64,000 nt of DNA, from assembly GCF_001184025.1 (NCBI RefSeq), contig NZ_BBYG01000019.1, positions 124,001 through 188,000 of the forward strand, read 5' to 3'. Each line of letters begins with the position of its first letter. Position 1 is the stretch's first letter. Of this stretch, positions 26,284 through 34,127 are shown piece by piece. The notes under the pieces are model-generated. The model made no database searches and was not told where the DNA came from. It saw nothing but the letters and a program-made list of their open reading frames with translations. A program made the position numbers and the translations under genes. This DNA comes from Streptomyces maremycinicus (GTDB lineage Bacteria; Actinomycetota; Actinomycetes; Streptomycetales; Streptomycetaceae).

Positions 26284-26626
26284 GGCCGTCCCTCACTTTC
26301 GCCAGCAGATCGAGATCCGGGGTGCCGGTGACGGGGCGGGGCGGCCGGGCCGTGATCAGGCCCGCCTCCAGCAGGTCGCAGAGCATGATGACGACCACGC
26401 TCACCGGCAGGTCGAGACGGGCCGCGACCTCCGCCACGGCGAGTGGCCGGGCGCACAGCCGCAGGATCCGGTTGTGCTCCGGCTGCGGCCGAGCGGCCCG
26501 CTCGGGCGGCGGGTCGACCGCGGTCACCGTGGTGATGAGCGTGAAGTCGGCGCGGCTGGGCCGGGTCCGGCCACCGATGAGGGTGAACGGCCTGACGAGC
26601 CGGCCCGCTTCGTCGCCTCCGCTCAC
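26270..26626 (-). CDS. Conservon 2 DUF742 protein (CvnC type)
   Basis: 118 residues from GTG 26626, 1 bp after the roadblock stop. It has the full family signature RLVRPFTLIGGRTRPSR near the N-terminus and PLAVAEVAARLDLPVSVV in the helix-turn-helix-like core. An ATG at 26662 in the same frame would overlap CvnB by 35 bp and add 12 residues; the GTG gives the usual MSGGDEAGRLVRPF beginning of this family, so I prefer it. Confidence 0.9.
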   Translation of the reverse strand: MSGGDEAGRLVRPFTLIGGRTRPSRADFTLITTVTAVDPPPERAARPQPEHNRILRLCARPLAVAEVAARLDLPVSVVVIMLCDLLEAGLITARPPRPVTGTPDLDLLAKVRDGLGRI

Positions 26627-26627
26627 C

Positions 26628-27062
26628 TCACCCGCCGTTGGTGCGGACGGCGGGACCGACATGGGCCCGCGGTGCCGCGCTGAGGTGCTCGCCGATCTTC
26701 TTCACCAGCATGTTCATCTGGTACGCCACCACGCCGACGTCCGCGTTCTTCCCCGCCAGGACGACGAGGTGAGCCCCCGGGCCGGCCGAGGTGAGGATCA
26801 GGTAGCTGTTGGCCATCTCGATGAGCGCCTGGCGTACCGGGCCACCACGGAAATCCATGCTGACGCCCTTGCTGAGACTCATCAGGCCGGACGCGGTCGC
26901 CGCCAGCCGTTCGGCGTCCTCGCGCAGGAAACCGGTGGACTTGCTCACCACCAGCCCGTCCTCGGAGAGTACGACGGCCTGGTTCACGTCGGCTACCCGG
27001 TCCACGAGACCGGTGAGCAGCTGGTCGAGCTGGGTGTTCGTGCCAGGGATGGAGCGTGTCAT
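26628..27062 (-). CDS. Conservon 2 roadblock/LC7 protein (CvnB type)
   Basis: 144 residues from ATG 27062, which has AAGGA about 8 bases upstream; the longer open frame to 27242 is Arg/Pro-rich and rejected. One roadblock domain: LDQLLTGLVDRVADV, AVVLSEDGLVVSKS, and YLILTSAGPGAHLVVLAG. It follows CvnA by 10 bp. Predicted scaffold or GAP partner for the GTPase. Confidence 0.93.
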   Translation of the reverse strand: MTRSIPGTNTQLDQLLTGLVDRVADVNQAVVLSEDGLVVSKSTGFLREDAERLAATASGLMSLSKGVSMDFRGGPVRQALIEMANSYLILTSAGPGAHLVVLAGKNADVGVVAYQMNMLVKKIGEHLSAAPRAHVGPAVRTNGG

Positions 27063-27072
27063 CGCAAGTCCT

Positions 27073-29679
27073 TCATGAGCGGTCGGCGGGCGGTGTCGAG
27101 GTCCGGTGGGGGCTCGCGGTGGTGACCGGCGGGCCGGAGACCTCCTCGTCGGATGGTTCCTGCGGGTCGTCGAGCGACAGGTCGGCGTCGGCGTGTGCAC
27201 GCAGCGTGCCTCGCTGGAAAGCGCCGAGGGAAGAGGCGGCACGCTCCGCCGTGAAGTCGTCCGGGCAACCGTCCTCCCCGTCCGTCGCGGTGGACGAGGT
27301 GGACGCGGCGTCCTCGCGCAGCTCGGTGGCGAGGCTGGTCTGCGGGACCCTGCGGGGCAACGGGGTGAGACCTTCGGCCCGGGCGGCCTTGCCCGGCGCC
27401 CGGTCCGCGTCGGTCCGCACCCCGCCGGCCCGGGAGCGCGTGTCGCTCACAACGCCCGACGCACCGGCCCCCGGGAGCGGCGAGGCGGACCCTTCGGCGC
27501 CGGACCTGCCGCGCTCCCGCGCCGCGTCGGGTGTGTCCCGGGGAGGCGACGGGAGGTCCGCCTCCGGCGCGGGGGCCCCGACGCTCGGCAGCGCACCGGG
27601 GGTCTCCGCGAACCGGTCAGCCGGTTCTTCCGGGTCCGCCGGATCGGCCGGGGCCAGGGCCACCGGGTCTGCCGGGTCCGACTGGTCCGCCGGGTCCGAC
27701 TGGTCCGCCGGGTCTGCCGGGTCTGCCGGGTCCGATGAACCGGGGGTCTCGTGGACCACGATGTCGTGCGGGACCAGCACGATCGCCGTGGTGCCGCCGT
27801 ACGGTGACGAGCGCAGGGTGACGGCGATGCCGTGCCGGGTCGCCAGCCGGGCGATCACGAACATGCCCAGCCGCAGGTCGTCGGCGAGCGCCACCACGTC
27901 GAACTGGGGAGGCACCGCCAACTGCGCGTTGAACGAGGCGTAGTCGTCCTCCGACATACCGAGTCCGCGGTCCTCGACCTCGATCGCCAGACCCTTGGCG
28001 ACCAGTGCGGCCCGGACCCCGACCGGGCTGGGCGCCGGCGAGTAGGACGTCGCGTTGTCGATCAGCTCGGCGAGCAGATGGATCACGTCCGCCACGGCGG
28101 GCGGCGCGATGTACACCTCCTCCTCGGTGTGCACCTCCGCCCTCCGGTACTCGGCGACCTCCCCGACGGCACTGCGCAGGATGTCGATCAGCGCCACGGG
28201 CTCCGTCCAGCTGCGCCCCGGCCGGCCCCCGCTGATGATGACGAGGTTCTCCTCGTAGCGCCGCAACTGGCTTGCCGTGGAGTCCAGTTCGTACAGGCCG
28301 GAGAGCACGTCCGGGTCCTGGTGCCGCCGCTCCAGGGCGTCGAGCTTGCTGAGCTGGAGGTTGACCAGGTTCTGGCTCTGCCGGGCGATGCCCAGGATGA
28401 CCTTCTGGAATCCCCGCCGGGTGTCGGCGAGTTCGACCGCCGTGTGGACGGCGGTGCGCTGTGCCGTGTTGAACGCCGCTGCCACCTGGCCCAGTTCGTC
28501 GCCGCCGTAGTCCAGCGGCGGGGTGGCCGAGTCCACGTCCACCGTCTCACCCCGGTCGAGCCGGGCGACGACGTCCGGGAGCCGTTCGTGTGCCAGGCTC
28601 AGCGTGGCCATCCGCAGCCCGTGCAGCCGCCGGGACAGCGAGCGGGTGATACGCCAGGACATGCCGACGCACAGCAGCAGGGCGACGAGACCGCCGGCGC
28701 TGAGCGAGGCGGCCGTGATGAGCAGCTCACGCGCTTCGTCCGCGCTGTGCTGGAGCAGCGCCGTGGTCTGTAGCCGGATCAGTCCCGAGTACTGGTCGGA
28801 GACGTCGACGAGTGCGGCCCGCCACTGCTTCTGCACGTCCGGCAGGGCGATGTCACCGTTGTCGCTCTGATCCGCGCGGGCCGCGAGCACCTTGTCCTCC
28901 ACGGACTCCAGGATCTGCCACTGGTAGCTCGTCAGGATCTTCTCGGTCTGGGCCTTCGCGGCACCGGTGAGGGAGGGGACGATCTGGTCCTGCACGAGCC
29001 AGCGCCGGGTGTTCACCAACTGGGCGAACTTCGCCCACGCCTTCTCGTCCATCCGCTGCCGGGGCCCCGCGAGGGTGAGCTGGAGGTCCTCCTCGGAGAC
29101 CAGTTCGGCGGCGTGTTCCAGCGCGACGAGCGGCCCGGCCTGCGAGGTGAGGTCACCGTCGTCGACCTGGGACAGCTCCTGGAAGGCGTGGATCTGGTCG
29201 TCGATGATCGACGTGTACTGGTCCAGTGCCTGAGCGGCGGTGATGTCGACGGGGTCGTCCACCTGGCCCCGGTAGTACTCCAGGCTGCCCACGGAGGCGA
29301 CGACCGAGTACATCCGGTCCCTGACGCGGTCGGACGCTTGCTGGATGTCGTCCGACCGGGCGACGAGTTCGGCGACCGCCGCGTCCGTCTGCTCGCGCTG
29401 GGCCTCCAGAGCGGCCCGGGAGCCGACGGGCCGCGAGGCCAGCCACACGGCGGACAGGCTGCGCTCCCGCTGGAGCATGAGCGTCGCCTCGGTCCCCATG
29501 GCGCCGGTGGACCGGCTCAGTTCGGTCTGCGCGCGCAGCCGGAGTCCCTCCGCGAACATCTGGGTGGTCGTCACTCCCCACATGGCGGCGAGGGTGACGC
29601 TGGGCACCAGCGCCAGCAGGATCAGGGAGAGACGTATGGAGCCGAGACGTCGGCGCCGGGCACCTGTCCGTGGAGACAT
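27073..29679 (-). CDS. Conservon 2 sensor histidine-kinase-like protein (CvnA type) with nitrate-sensing domain
   Basis: 868 residues. TM1 about 17-38, extracytoplasmic helical NIT-type domain about 40-315, TM2 about 320-345 (ITAASLSAGGLVALLLCVG), HAMP, then the ATP-binding domain (LLAELIDNATSYSP, EDRGLGMSE, LGMFVIARLA). About 230 C-terminal residues are a disordered acidic Pro/Ala tail that includes a run of DPA and DQS triplets coded by 9-bp repeats (about 27655-27735). It is preceded by an orphan ribose-type binding lipoprotein in the same orientation, a possible ligand-delivering partner. Confidence 0.92.
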   Translation of the reverse strand: MSPRTGARRRRLGSIRLSLILLALVPSVTLAAMWGVTTTQMFAEGLRLRAQTELSRSTGAMGTEATLMLQRERSLSAVWLASRPVGSRAALEAQREQTDAAVAELVARSDDIQQASDRVRDRMYSVVASVGSLEYYRGQVDDPVDITAAQALDQYTSIIDDQIHAFQELSQVDDGDLTSQAGPLVALEHAAELVSEEDLQLTLAGPRQRMDEKAWAKFAQLVNTRRWLVQDQIVPSLTGAAKAQTEKILTSYQWQILESVEDKVLAARADQSDNGDIALPDVQKQWRAALVDVSDQYSGLIRLQTTALLQHSADEARELLITAASLSAGGLVALLLCVGMSWRITRSLSRRLHGLRMATLSLAHERLPDVVARLDRGETVDVDSATPPLDYGGDELGQVAAAFNTAQRTAVHTAVELADTRRGFQKVILGIARQSQNLVNLQLSKLDALERRHQDPDVLSGLYELDSTASQLRRYEENLVIISGGRPGRSWTEPVALIDILRSAVGEVAEYRRAEVHTEEEVYIAPPAVADVIHLLAELIDNATSYSPAPSPVGVRAALVAKGLAIEVEDRGLGMSEDDYASFNAQLAVPPQFDVVALADDLRLGMFVIARLATRHGIAVTLRSSPYGGTTAIVLVPHDIVVHETPGSSDPADPADPADQSDPADQSDPADPVALAPADPADPEEPADRFAETPGALPSVGAPAPEADLPSPPRDTPDAARERGRSGAEGSASPLPGAGASGVVSDTRSRAGGVRTDADRAPGKAARAEGLTPLPRRVPQTSLATELREDAASTSSTATDGEDGCPDDFTAERAASSLGAFQRGTLRAHADADLSLDDPQEPSDEEVSGPPVTTASPHRTSTPPADRS

Positions 29680-29695
29680 AGTCGTCCTAGAGCGA

Positions 29696-29779
29696 TCAGC
29701 GAGGGGGAGGGGGAGGGGGGAAAGGAAGGACGGAGAAGGAGAAGGGCGGGGGGAGCGGGAGGCAGAGGGGAGGGGAGAA
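29696..29779 (+). repeat. G-rich polypurine tract between binding protein and CvnA
   Basis: About 80 bases that are almost all purine on the plus strand, beginning with runs of 5, 5 and 6 G separated by single A (29703-29720) and interrupted by only a handful of C. The transcribed (minus) sense would be C-rich RNA; the plus strand could form G-quadruplex or triplex structures. It occupies most of the 108-bp gap between 29788 and 29679. Confidence 0.8.
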
Positions 29780-29787
29780 CGGTCCGG

Positions 29788-30807
29788 TCAGCGGGTGCCG
29801 GCCGCGGCGAAGCGGGCGACTTCGGCGACGTTGGTCTTGGTGACGAAGGCCGGGCCCGTCAGGACGGGCGCCGTACCGCCGCCGCTGACATTGCCGTTGG
29901 TCTTGTAGAGCCAGAGCGCGTCGACGGCCAAGTAACCTTGCAGGTAAGGCTGTTGGTCGACCGCGAACTGCACGCTGCCGTCGCGGACGGCCGTGACCAG
30001 GTCCTTGTTGAGGTCGAAGGTCGCGACCTTGGCCTTGCTGCCGGCCTTGTCGGTGGCCTGTACCGCGGCGAGTGCGAACTGCGCCCCGTTGGCGATGACT
30101 TCGTCGATGTCCGGTTCCTGCCGCAGACGTGCCGTCACGGCGGCGGTCATGGCGTTCATGTCCGTCCCGTCGACGTAGAGCATCTCGGTCTCGCCGGTGA
30201 ACGTCTTCTTCAGGCCCGCGCAGCGCGCCTCCAGGGCGATGTTGCCGCGCTCGTGGATGACGCAGAGGGCGTGCTTGGCGCCGAGGCCGTCGAGCTTGTC
30301 GCCGACGGCGCGGCCCGCGACGCTCTCGTCCTGACCGAAGTACTCCAGAAGGCCCGCCGAACGCCAGGCGTCGATACCGGAGTTGAGCCCGACCACGGGT
30401 ATTCCGGCCGCCTTGGCGCGGGCCACCGGGCTCTTCATCGCCTGCGGTTTGGCGAGGGTCACCGCCAGGCCGTCGACCCGGTCGTTGATCGCGTCCCGCA
30501 CCAGCTCGGCCTGGCCGGCGGCATCGGAGTCGCTGGCGTAGGTCAGGTCGACGCCGTCCTTGGCGGCCGCTGCCTCGGCGCCCTTGCGCACCAGCTCCCA
30601 GAAGTCGTCGCCCTCGGCGCCGTGGGTGATCAGGGTGATCTTGATCCGGTCGCCCGAGCCGCCCGCCGCGTCCGTGTCCGAGCCGGACGACGTGCTGCCC
30701 GAGCAGCCGGTCAGCAGGAGGAGGCAGCAGGCTGCGGCCAGGCCGCCGAGGCGTATGAATCCGGAGGGAGCGGAGGGAGCGGAGAAAACGGGGAGGGGGG
30801 TGTTCAT
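29788..30807 (-). CDS. Orphan ribose/galactose-type substrate-binding lipoprotein
   Basis: 339 residues from ATG 30807. A lipoprotein signal with lipobox LLTGCSGS. The mature part is a type-1 periplasmic binding protein (Peripla_BP_4 group): KITLITHGAEGDDFWELVRKG at the start, AINDRVDGLAVTLA, AGIPVVGLNSGID, and a C-terminal VDQQPYLQGYLAVDAL typical of RbsB-like proteins. No ABC ATPase or permease lies nearby. The next gene downstream on the strand is the conservon 2 kinase, across a polypurine gap, so it may present a sugar-like ligand to that sensor. The ribosome site (AGGTG) is weak. Confidence 0.88.
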   Translation of the reverse strand: MNTPLPVFSAPSAPSGFIRLGGLAAACCLLLLTGCSGSTSSGSDTDAAGGSGDRIKITLITHGAEGDDFWELVRKGAEAAAAKDGVDLTYASDSDAAGQAELVRDAINDRVDGLAVTLAKPQAMKSPVARAKAAGIPVVGLNSGIDAWRSAGLLEYFGQDESVAGRAVGDKLDGLGAKHALCVIHERGNIALEARCAGLKKTFTGETEMLYVDGTDMNAMTAAVTARLRQEPDIDEVIANGAQFALAAVQATDKAGSKAKVATFDLNKDLVTAVRDGSVQFAVDQQPYLQGYLAVDALWLYKTNGNVSGGGTAPVLTGPAFVTKTNVAEVARFAAAGTR

Positions 30808-31249
30808 GGGGGGCTGCACCTCGCTGTGCGGCAGAGCAGGGAGTACGGGGCGAGCGCCGCCGGAGCGAGGGGGTGTGCACCGGCGAGAGGCATTCGTTGG
30901 CTCGGAGCCAACCGTGTGTGACCGCTGGGAGTCAAGTGAGCAACCACACGGGTGAGGTGCTGCCGCCGCATCGTGATCCTGAACGGGGCACCAAGGGTCG
31001 AAAGCAGCATTCACGCAGCTGAATTGACTGATCGTCAATCCGACGATCCCGCGATGAGGCGTCGTGGGCCGCCGCCCCGTGCATCGCGAGGTCCGCGTCG
31101 AGGACGACCTCAGTGCCTGCTGTCACTGCCGCTGCTGTCCTCAGTGCCTGCTGTCGCTGTCGCTGCCGTCCTCGCATTCGCTGTCCCCATGTCTCAACCT
31201 TCCGTCCAAGAGGGGACGTCGAGACGAGAAGTGCGCGTGGGCGACGAAA
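30808..31249. promoter_or_regulatory. Upstream region of the orphan binding protein, with inverted repeat 31023-31039
   Basis: No gene seen. ATTGAC-TGATC-GTCAAT (31023-31039) is a perfect 6-bp inverted repeat about 216 bp before the start and also supplies a TTGAC -35-like element on each strand. A direct repeat of CTCAGTGCCTGCTGTC occurs near 31108 and 31139. Confidence 0.4.
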
Positions 31250-31300
31250 CCGGCGGGGCCGGGAGCGCCTGCGGTGCGCAGGTCGTCCCGGCCCCGCCGG
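31250..31300. terminator. Long hairpin after the DUF6230/DUF6114 operon
   Basis: CCGGCGGGGCCGGGA (31250-31264) pairs perfectly with TCCCGGCCCCGCCGG (31286-31300). The loop itself contains a small stem, CCTGC/GCAGG. It lies 125 bp past the DUF6114 stop. Confidence 0.85.
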
Positions 31301-31363
31301 TGAGGTGACGTACGGCCGTGAACCAGGCCCGCGCGCGCGGGTCAGGCCCGCGGGACACTCCCC

Positions 31364-31427
31364 GCAGGTCCGCAGGTCCGCAGGTCCGCAGGTCCGCAGG
31401 TCCGCGGGTCCGCAGGTCCGCAGGTCA
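31364..31427. repeat. Eight tandem octamers GCAGGTCC ending in the DUF6114 stop codon
   Basis: Eight copies of an 8-bp unit, six of them exact; the sixth has one changed base and the eighth ends in A, which forms the stop codon (TCA on this strand) of the gene at 31425-31886. The array is a perfect 64-bp microsatellite just downstream of the gene. Confidence 0.9.
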
Positions 31428-31886
31428 GGCGGGTTCGCCCGCTCCGGGCAGTGGGCCGTCCTGACGGACCGCCTTGGCCGTTCCGTCCGCCCGGGTCGCC
31501 TTGCGCCGCTGCCGACGGCTCTGGCGCGGTTCCTGGTCGGGCAGCCAGCCGAAGGCGAGGCTGCTGCCCACGGCGCCCAGCAGGAGACCGATGACGAAGC
31601 CGCCGATGTTGGACGTGACCCAGGTGCCGAGGGACAGCAGGATGGCGATGATCGAGTAGAACAGCCGCTGGGTCGGGTTGAAGATGATCAGCAGACCGCA
31701 CACCATCATCAGGGTGGGCAGGAGGTAACCCGCCAGGCCCTGCATACCCACATGAAGGATCACCGGGAGCGGCGCCTTCATGGTCACGAGGATCTCGGCG
31801 CCGCCCAGGACGAGCAGCACGCCGCCCGCGAAGGGCCGGTGGCCTCTCCATACCCGGAAGCGGTCCCGCCACTGGGTGAAGCTCAT
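31425..31886 (-). CDS. DUF6114 membrane protein
   Basis: 153 residues with four hydrophobic helices between about 18 and 118 (GGVLLVLGGAEILV, VGMQGLAGYLLPTLMMVCGLLIIF, IIAILLSLGTWV, GLLLGAVGSSLAFGW) and a basic C-terminal tail. The family is known only as a DUF that pairs with DUF6230 in Streptomyces. The ATG overlaps the stop of the DUF6230 gene (TAATG), so the two are translationally coupled. The N-terminal FTQWRDRFRVWRGHRPFAGG is a typical opening of this family. Function unknown. Confidence 0.82.
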   Translation of the reverse strand: MSFTQWRDRFRVWRGHRPFAGGVLLVLGGAEILVTMKAPLPVILHVGMQGLAGYLLPTLMMVCGLLIIFNPTQRLFYSIIAILLSLGTWVTSNIGGFVIGLLLGAVGSSLAFGWLPDQEPRQSRRQRRKATRADGTAKAVRQDGPLPGAGEPA

Positions 31887-32551
31887 TACTTGCAGCCCTC
31901 GCCGGAGAAGCTCATCTTCAGTCCCGGCAGCTTGAAGACGGCGGCGGTGGCCGCGTAGTTGTGCTGGTACAGGTTCTTGATGACGACCGTGTCCGCCTGC
32001 TGGCCGTAGACGCCCGCGGGGCCCTGGACCGGGACCTTGTCGAAGGTGCTGGAGTCGCGGCCGATCTCGATGTTGTTGAACTCGGCGTCGCCGGAGATCT
32101 CGTCGGAGTCGATGGCCAGGTTCTTCACGCTCACCGGGGTGGACCCGCCGCCGGCCCTGAGGACGAGCTGGATGCCGCCGAGGTCGACGCTCTGGCACAT
32201 GTTGGTGATCTTGCCGTTCTTCACGACCGAGGTGACGACCAGGACCTGGCCGCCGGTGTCGCCCTGGTTGGGGCTGTTCTCGATCATGTTGTCCAGACCG
32301 CCGAACTGCGCGAAACCCTCACCGTCGAGCCTGTCGGCGGTGACCACGAACGGCATGCCGGAGATCGCGAACTGCACACCCAGGGCACCCTGCGCGGTCA
32401 GGACCGCGAGCCCCGCGGCGACGAGGGTGGCGGGCACCGCCATGACGGCGGCCCGACGCGGCCGGACCCGACCGCGTCTCGTTGTGGAACCGCTTTCGGG
32501 GTTCTCTGGAGTGTTGTCGGCGGACGAAGTGACGTCCGGGGACGAGGCCAT
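31886..32551 (-). CDS. DUF6230 exported or membrane-anchored protein
   Basis: 221 residues from ATG 32551, chosen because GGGAG lies 5-9 bases upstream; ATGs at 32563 and 32575 are alternatives. An N-terminal tail of about 40 polar residues precedes one membrane helix (AVMAVPATLVAAGLAVLTA), then an extracytoplasmic beta-rich domain with two Cys (NMCQSVD and the C-terminal GEGCK). Similar proteins are sometimes mislabelled cholesterol esterase. Coupled to the DUF6114 gene, so the pair probably forms one membrane complex. Confidence 0.82.
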   Translation of the reverse strand: MASSPDVTSSADNTPENPESGSTTRRGRVRPRRAAVMAVPATLVAAGLAVLTAQGALGVQFAISGMPFVVTADRLDGEGFAQFGGLDNMIENSPNQGDTGGQVLVVTSVVKNGKITNMCQSVDLGGIQLVLRAGGGSTPVSVKNLAIDSDEISGDAEFNNIEIGRDSSTFDKVPVQGPAGVYGQQADTVVIKNLYQHNYAATAAVFKLPGLKMSFSGEGCK

Positions 32552-33361
32552 GTCTGCTCCCATGCACTTGGTCATGCGGGTTGGGCTTCAGTGGCACGTT
32601 GTCCTGGCGCGGACAGCGGCTGCCGCGCACACCTCCTCGCGACTCCCGTAAATCGCAAGGGCTTTCTGGTTACGCAGCAGTAGCCGTCGAGGAAGTTACC
32701 GATGGTTACACCAGCCGGTCAAGGGAGATGTGGAAAAAGAGTGTTCATTATGTGCCGTCTGCGGGCCGCATCCCCCGAAGGCTTTCGCATATATCTGTCG
32801 CACCGTCAACTTTGTTTCAGGGCCTTGACGTTGACGGAGTATCAGGTCTAGAACTCTCCCTGGTTCAGCCGGGATCCGTGGCGCCGGATCCGCAGCGCGG
32901 CGACATCGCCGCGCCCCGGACGCTTTTCAGCCAGACGGGCCACTCGGTCCCGAGCTCGATCCCTTTCACGGCACCGGATACGGCCGCTTCCCCCCGCGGG
33001 CCGCGACCGGTCGCCCCTCCCCGTCCGGCCCGGCCGGAGTCACTCGCCAGTGCCTTCGGCCGGTCACCGGCGGGCCGCCGTCGCCGGTCCGTCACGTACG
33101 GAGAAGGCGTCACGGGCCGGCGACGGCGGACGCCGATCAGCGTCCCCTCCTGTCGCGAACAGCGACGCACCGGTTCACACCCCCCACCGACCAGCCCCTC
33201 GCGAGCCCCCCACCGACCGACCCCCTCGCGAGCCCACCCCCACCGGCCGGCCCCTCATGGGCCGACCCCCATGATCAGCGCCTCACGGGTCAACCCCCCA
33301 CCTGCCACCCGCCGCTGATCACCCCCCCAATGAAGACCCCACTTGAGAAAGAGGCACCCGC
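32552..33361. other. Gene-free interval, divergent promoters and C-rich repeats
   Basis: 810 bp without a convincing gene. A candidate sigma-70-type promoter is TTGACG (32825-32830), 18-base spacer, TAGAAC (32849-32854). From about 33170 to 33340 the plus strand is a C-rich block in which CCACCGACC and CCCCTCGCGAGCCC recur. A possible ribosome site (GAGAAAGAGG) precedes the next gene. Confidence 0.5.
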
Positions 33362-33997
33362 ATGCGCACTCGCTCCCTCCTCGCCCTCGCAGGTACCGTC
33401 GTCGCCCTCTCGCTCACCGCCGTCACCCCGGCCTCCGCGGCCGGAGCGGTGCTGACGACCGCGAACGGCGACGTCGCCGTCGGTGACGTCCTGAACGCCT
33501 CCCTCGCCAGCGGTACGTCCGCCACGCTGTACTCCAGCGCGACCGGCACCAGCGGCGTCTCCTGTGCCACGTCCGGGTTCAGCGCCACCGTCACCGACAA
33601 CCCCACCGCACCCGGCACCGCCACCGAGTCGCTCACCGCGCACACTTTCGGCAACTGCACCGCGAACGTCGTCGGCGTGCTCGGCGTCACGAGCATCACG
33701 GTCAACAACCTGTCCTACAACACGAGCGTGGCGTCGAACGGCACGGTCACCGTGACCCCGCCCAGCGGCTCCACCATCCAGACCACGGTCGTGCTGCGCA
33801 CCCTGCTGGGCAGCATCAACTGCGTCTACCAGGCGCCCAGCCTGACCGGTACGGCGAACAACGCCGACAACAGCATCACCTTCACCGGCCAGCAGTTCAC
33901 CAAGTCCTCGGGCTCGTCGCTGTGCTTCGCCAACGGCTTCTTCACCGCCAAGTACGCCCCGGTGACCGACGCGGGCGCGGCCGTCACCGTCAACTGA
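33362..33997 (+). CDS. Small secreted protein, function unknown
   Basis: 211 residues. Sec signal peptide MRTRSLLALAGTVVALSLTA with cleavage near ASA-AG (26). The mature domain is Ser/Thr/Gly/Asn-rich and beta-predicted, with four Cys (SCATSG, GNCTAN, INCVYQ, LCFANG) likely forming two disulfides. This type is common and multi-copy in Streptomyces, but I know no function. Good codon bias and the conserved signal region make it real. The 3' end, including the stop, is copied three to four times directly downstream. Confidence 0.85.
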   Translation: MRTRSLLALAGTVVALSLTAVTPASAAGAVLTTANGDVAVGDVLNASLASGTSATLYSSATGTSGVSCATSGFSATVTDNPTAPGTATESLTAHTFGNCTANVVGVLGVTSITVNNLSYNTSVASNGTVTVTPPSGSTIQTTVVLRTLLGSINCVYQAPSLTGTANNADNSITFTGQQFTKSSGSSLCFANGFFTAKYAPVTDAGAAVTVN

Positions 33998-34074
33998 ACC
34001 CCGTCACGACGACCGAGCACCGTCACGACAACTGAACCGTCACGACAACTGAATACCGTCACGACAACTGAATA
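33981..34074. repeat. Tandem repeats derived from the gene's own stop region
   Basis: CCGTCACGACAACTGAA(TA) occurs at 34020-34036, 34037-34055 and 34056-34074, with a diverged copy at 34000-34019. The last codons of the secreted-protein gene (33981-33998, CCGTCACCGTCAACTGAA) match the same unit, so the array appears to have grown from the stop codon outward. Confidence 0.85.
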
Positions 34075-34127
34075 CCGCCCGTACGGCTGATCGGCCGACG
34101 CGCGACAGGGCTCCTCGCCGACGGAGT

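Noticed and set aside
26627..27242. Longer version of the conservon 2 roadblock gene starting at 27242
   Set aside because: The added residues are Arg/Pro/Thr-rich and overlap the kinase gene; the ATG at 27062 has a ribosome site and gives the standard family start.
15506..29679. Paired conservons considered as a mobile element
   Set aside because: No recombinase, terminal repeats or composition change; conservons are ordinary chromosomal families in Streptomyces.
31364..31427. Tandem repeat considered as a CRISPR array
   Set aside because: Units are 8 bp, contiguous and without spacers, and there are no cas genes; it is a microsatellite.
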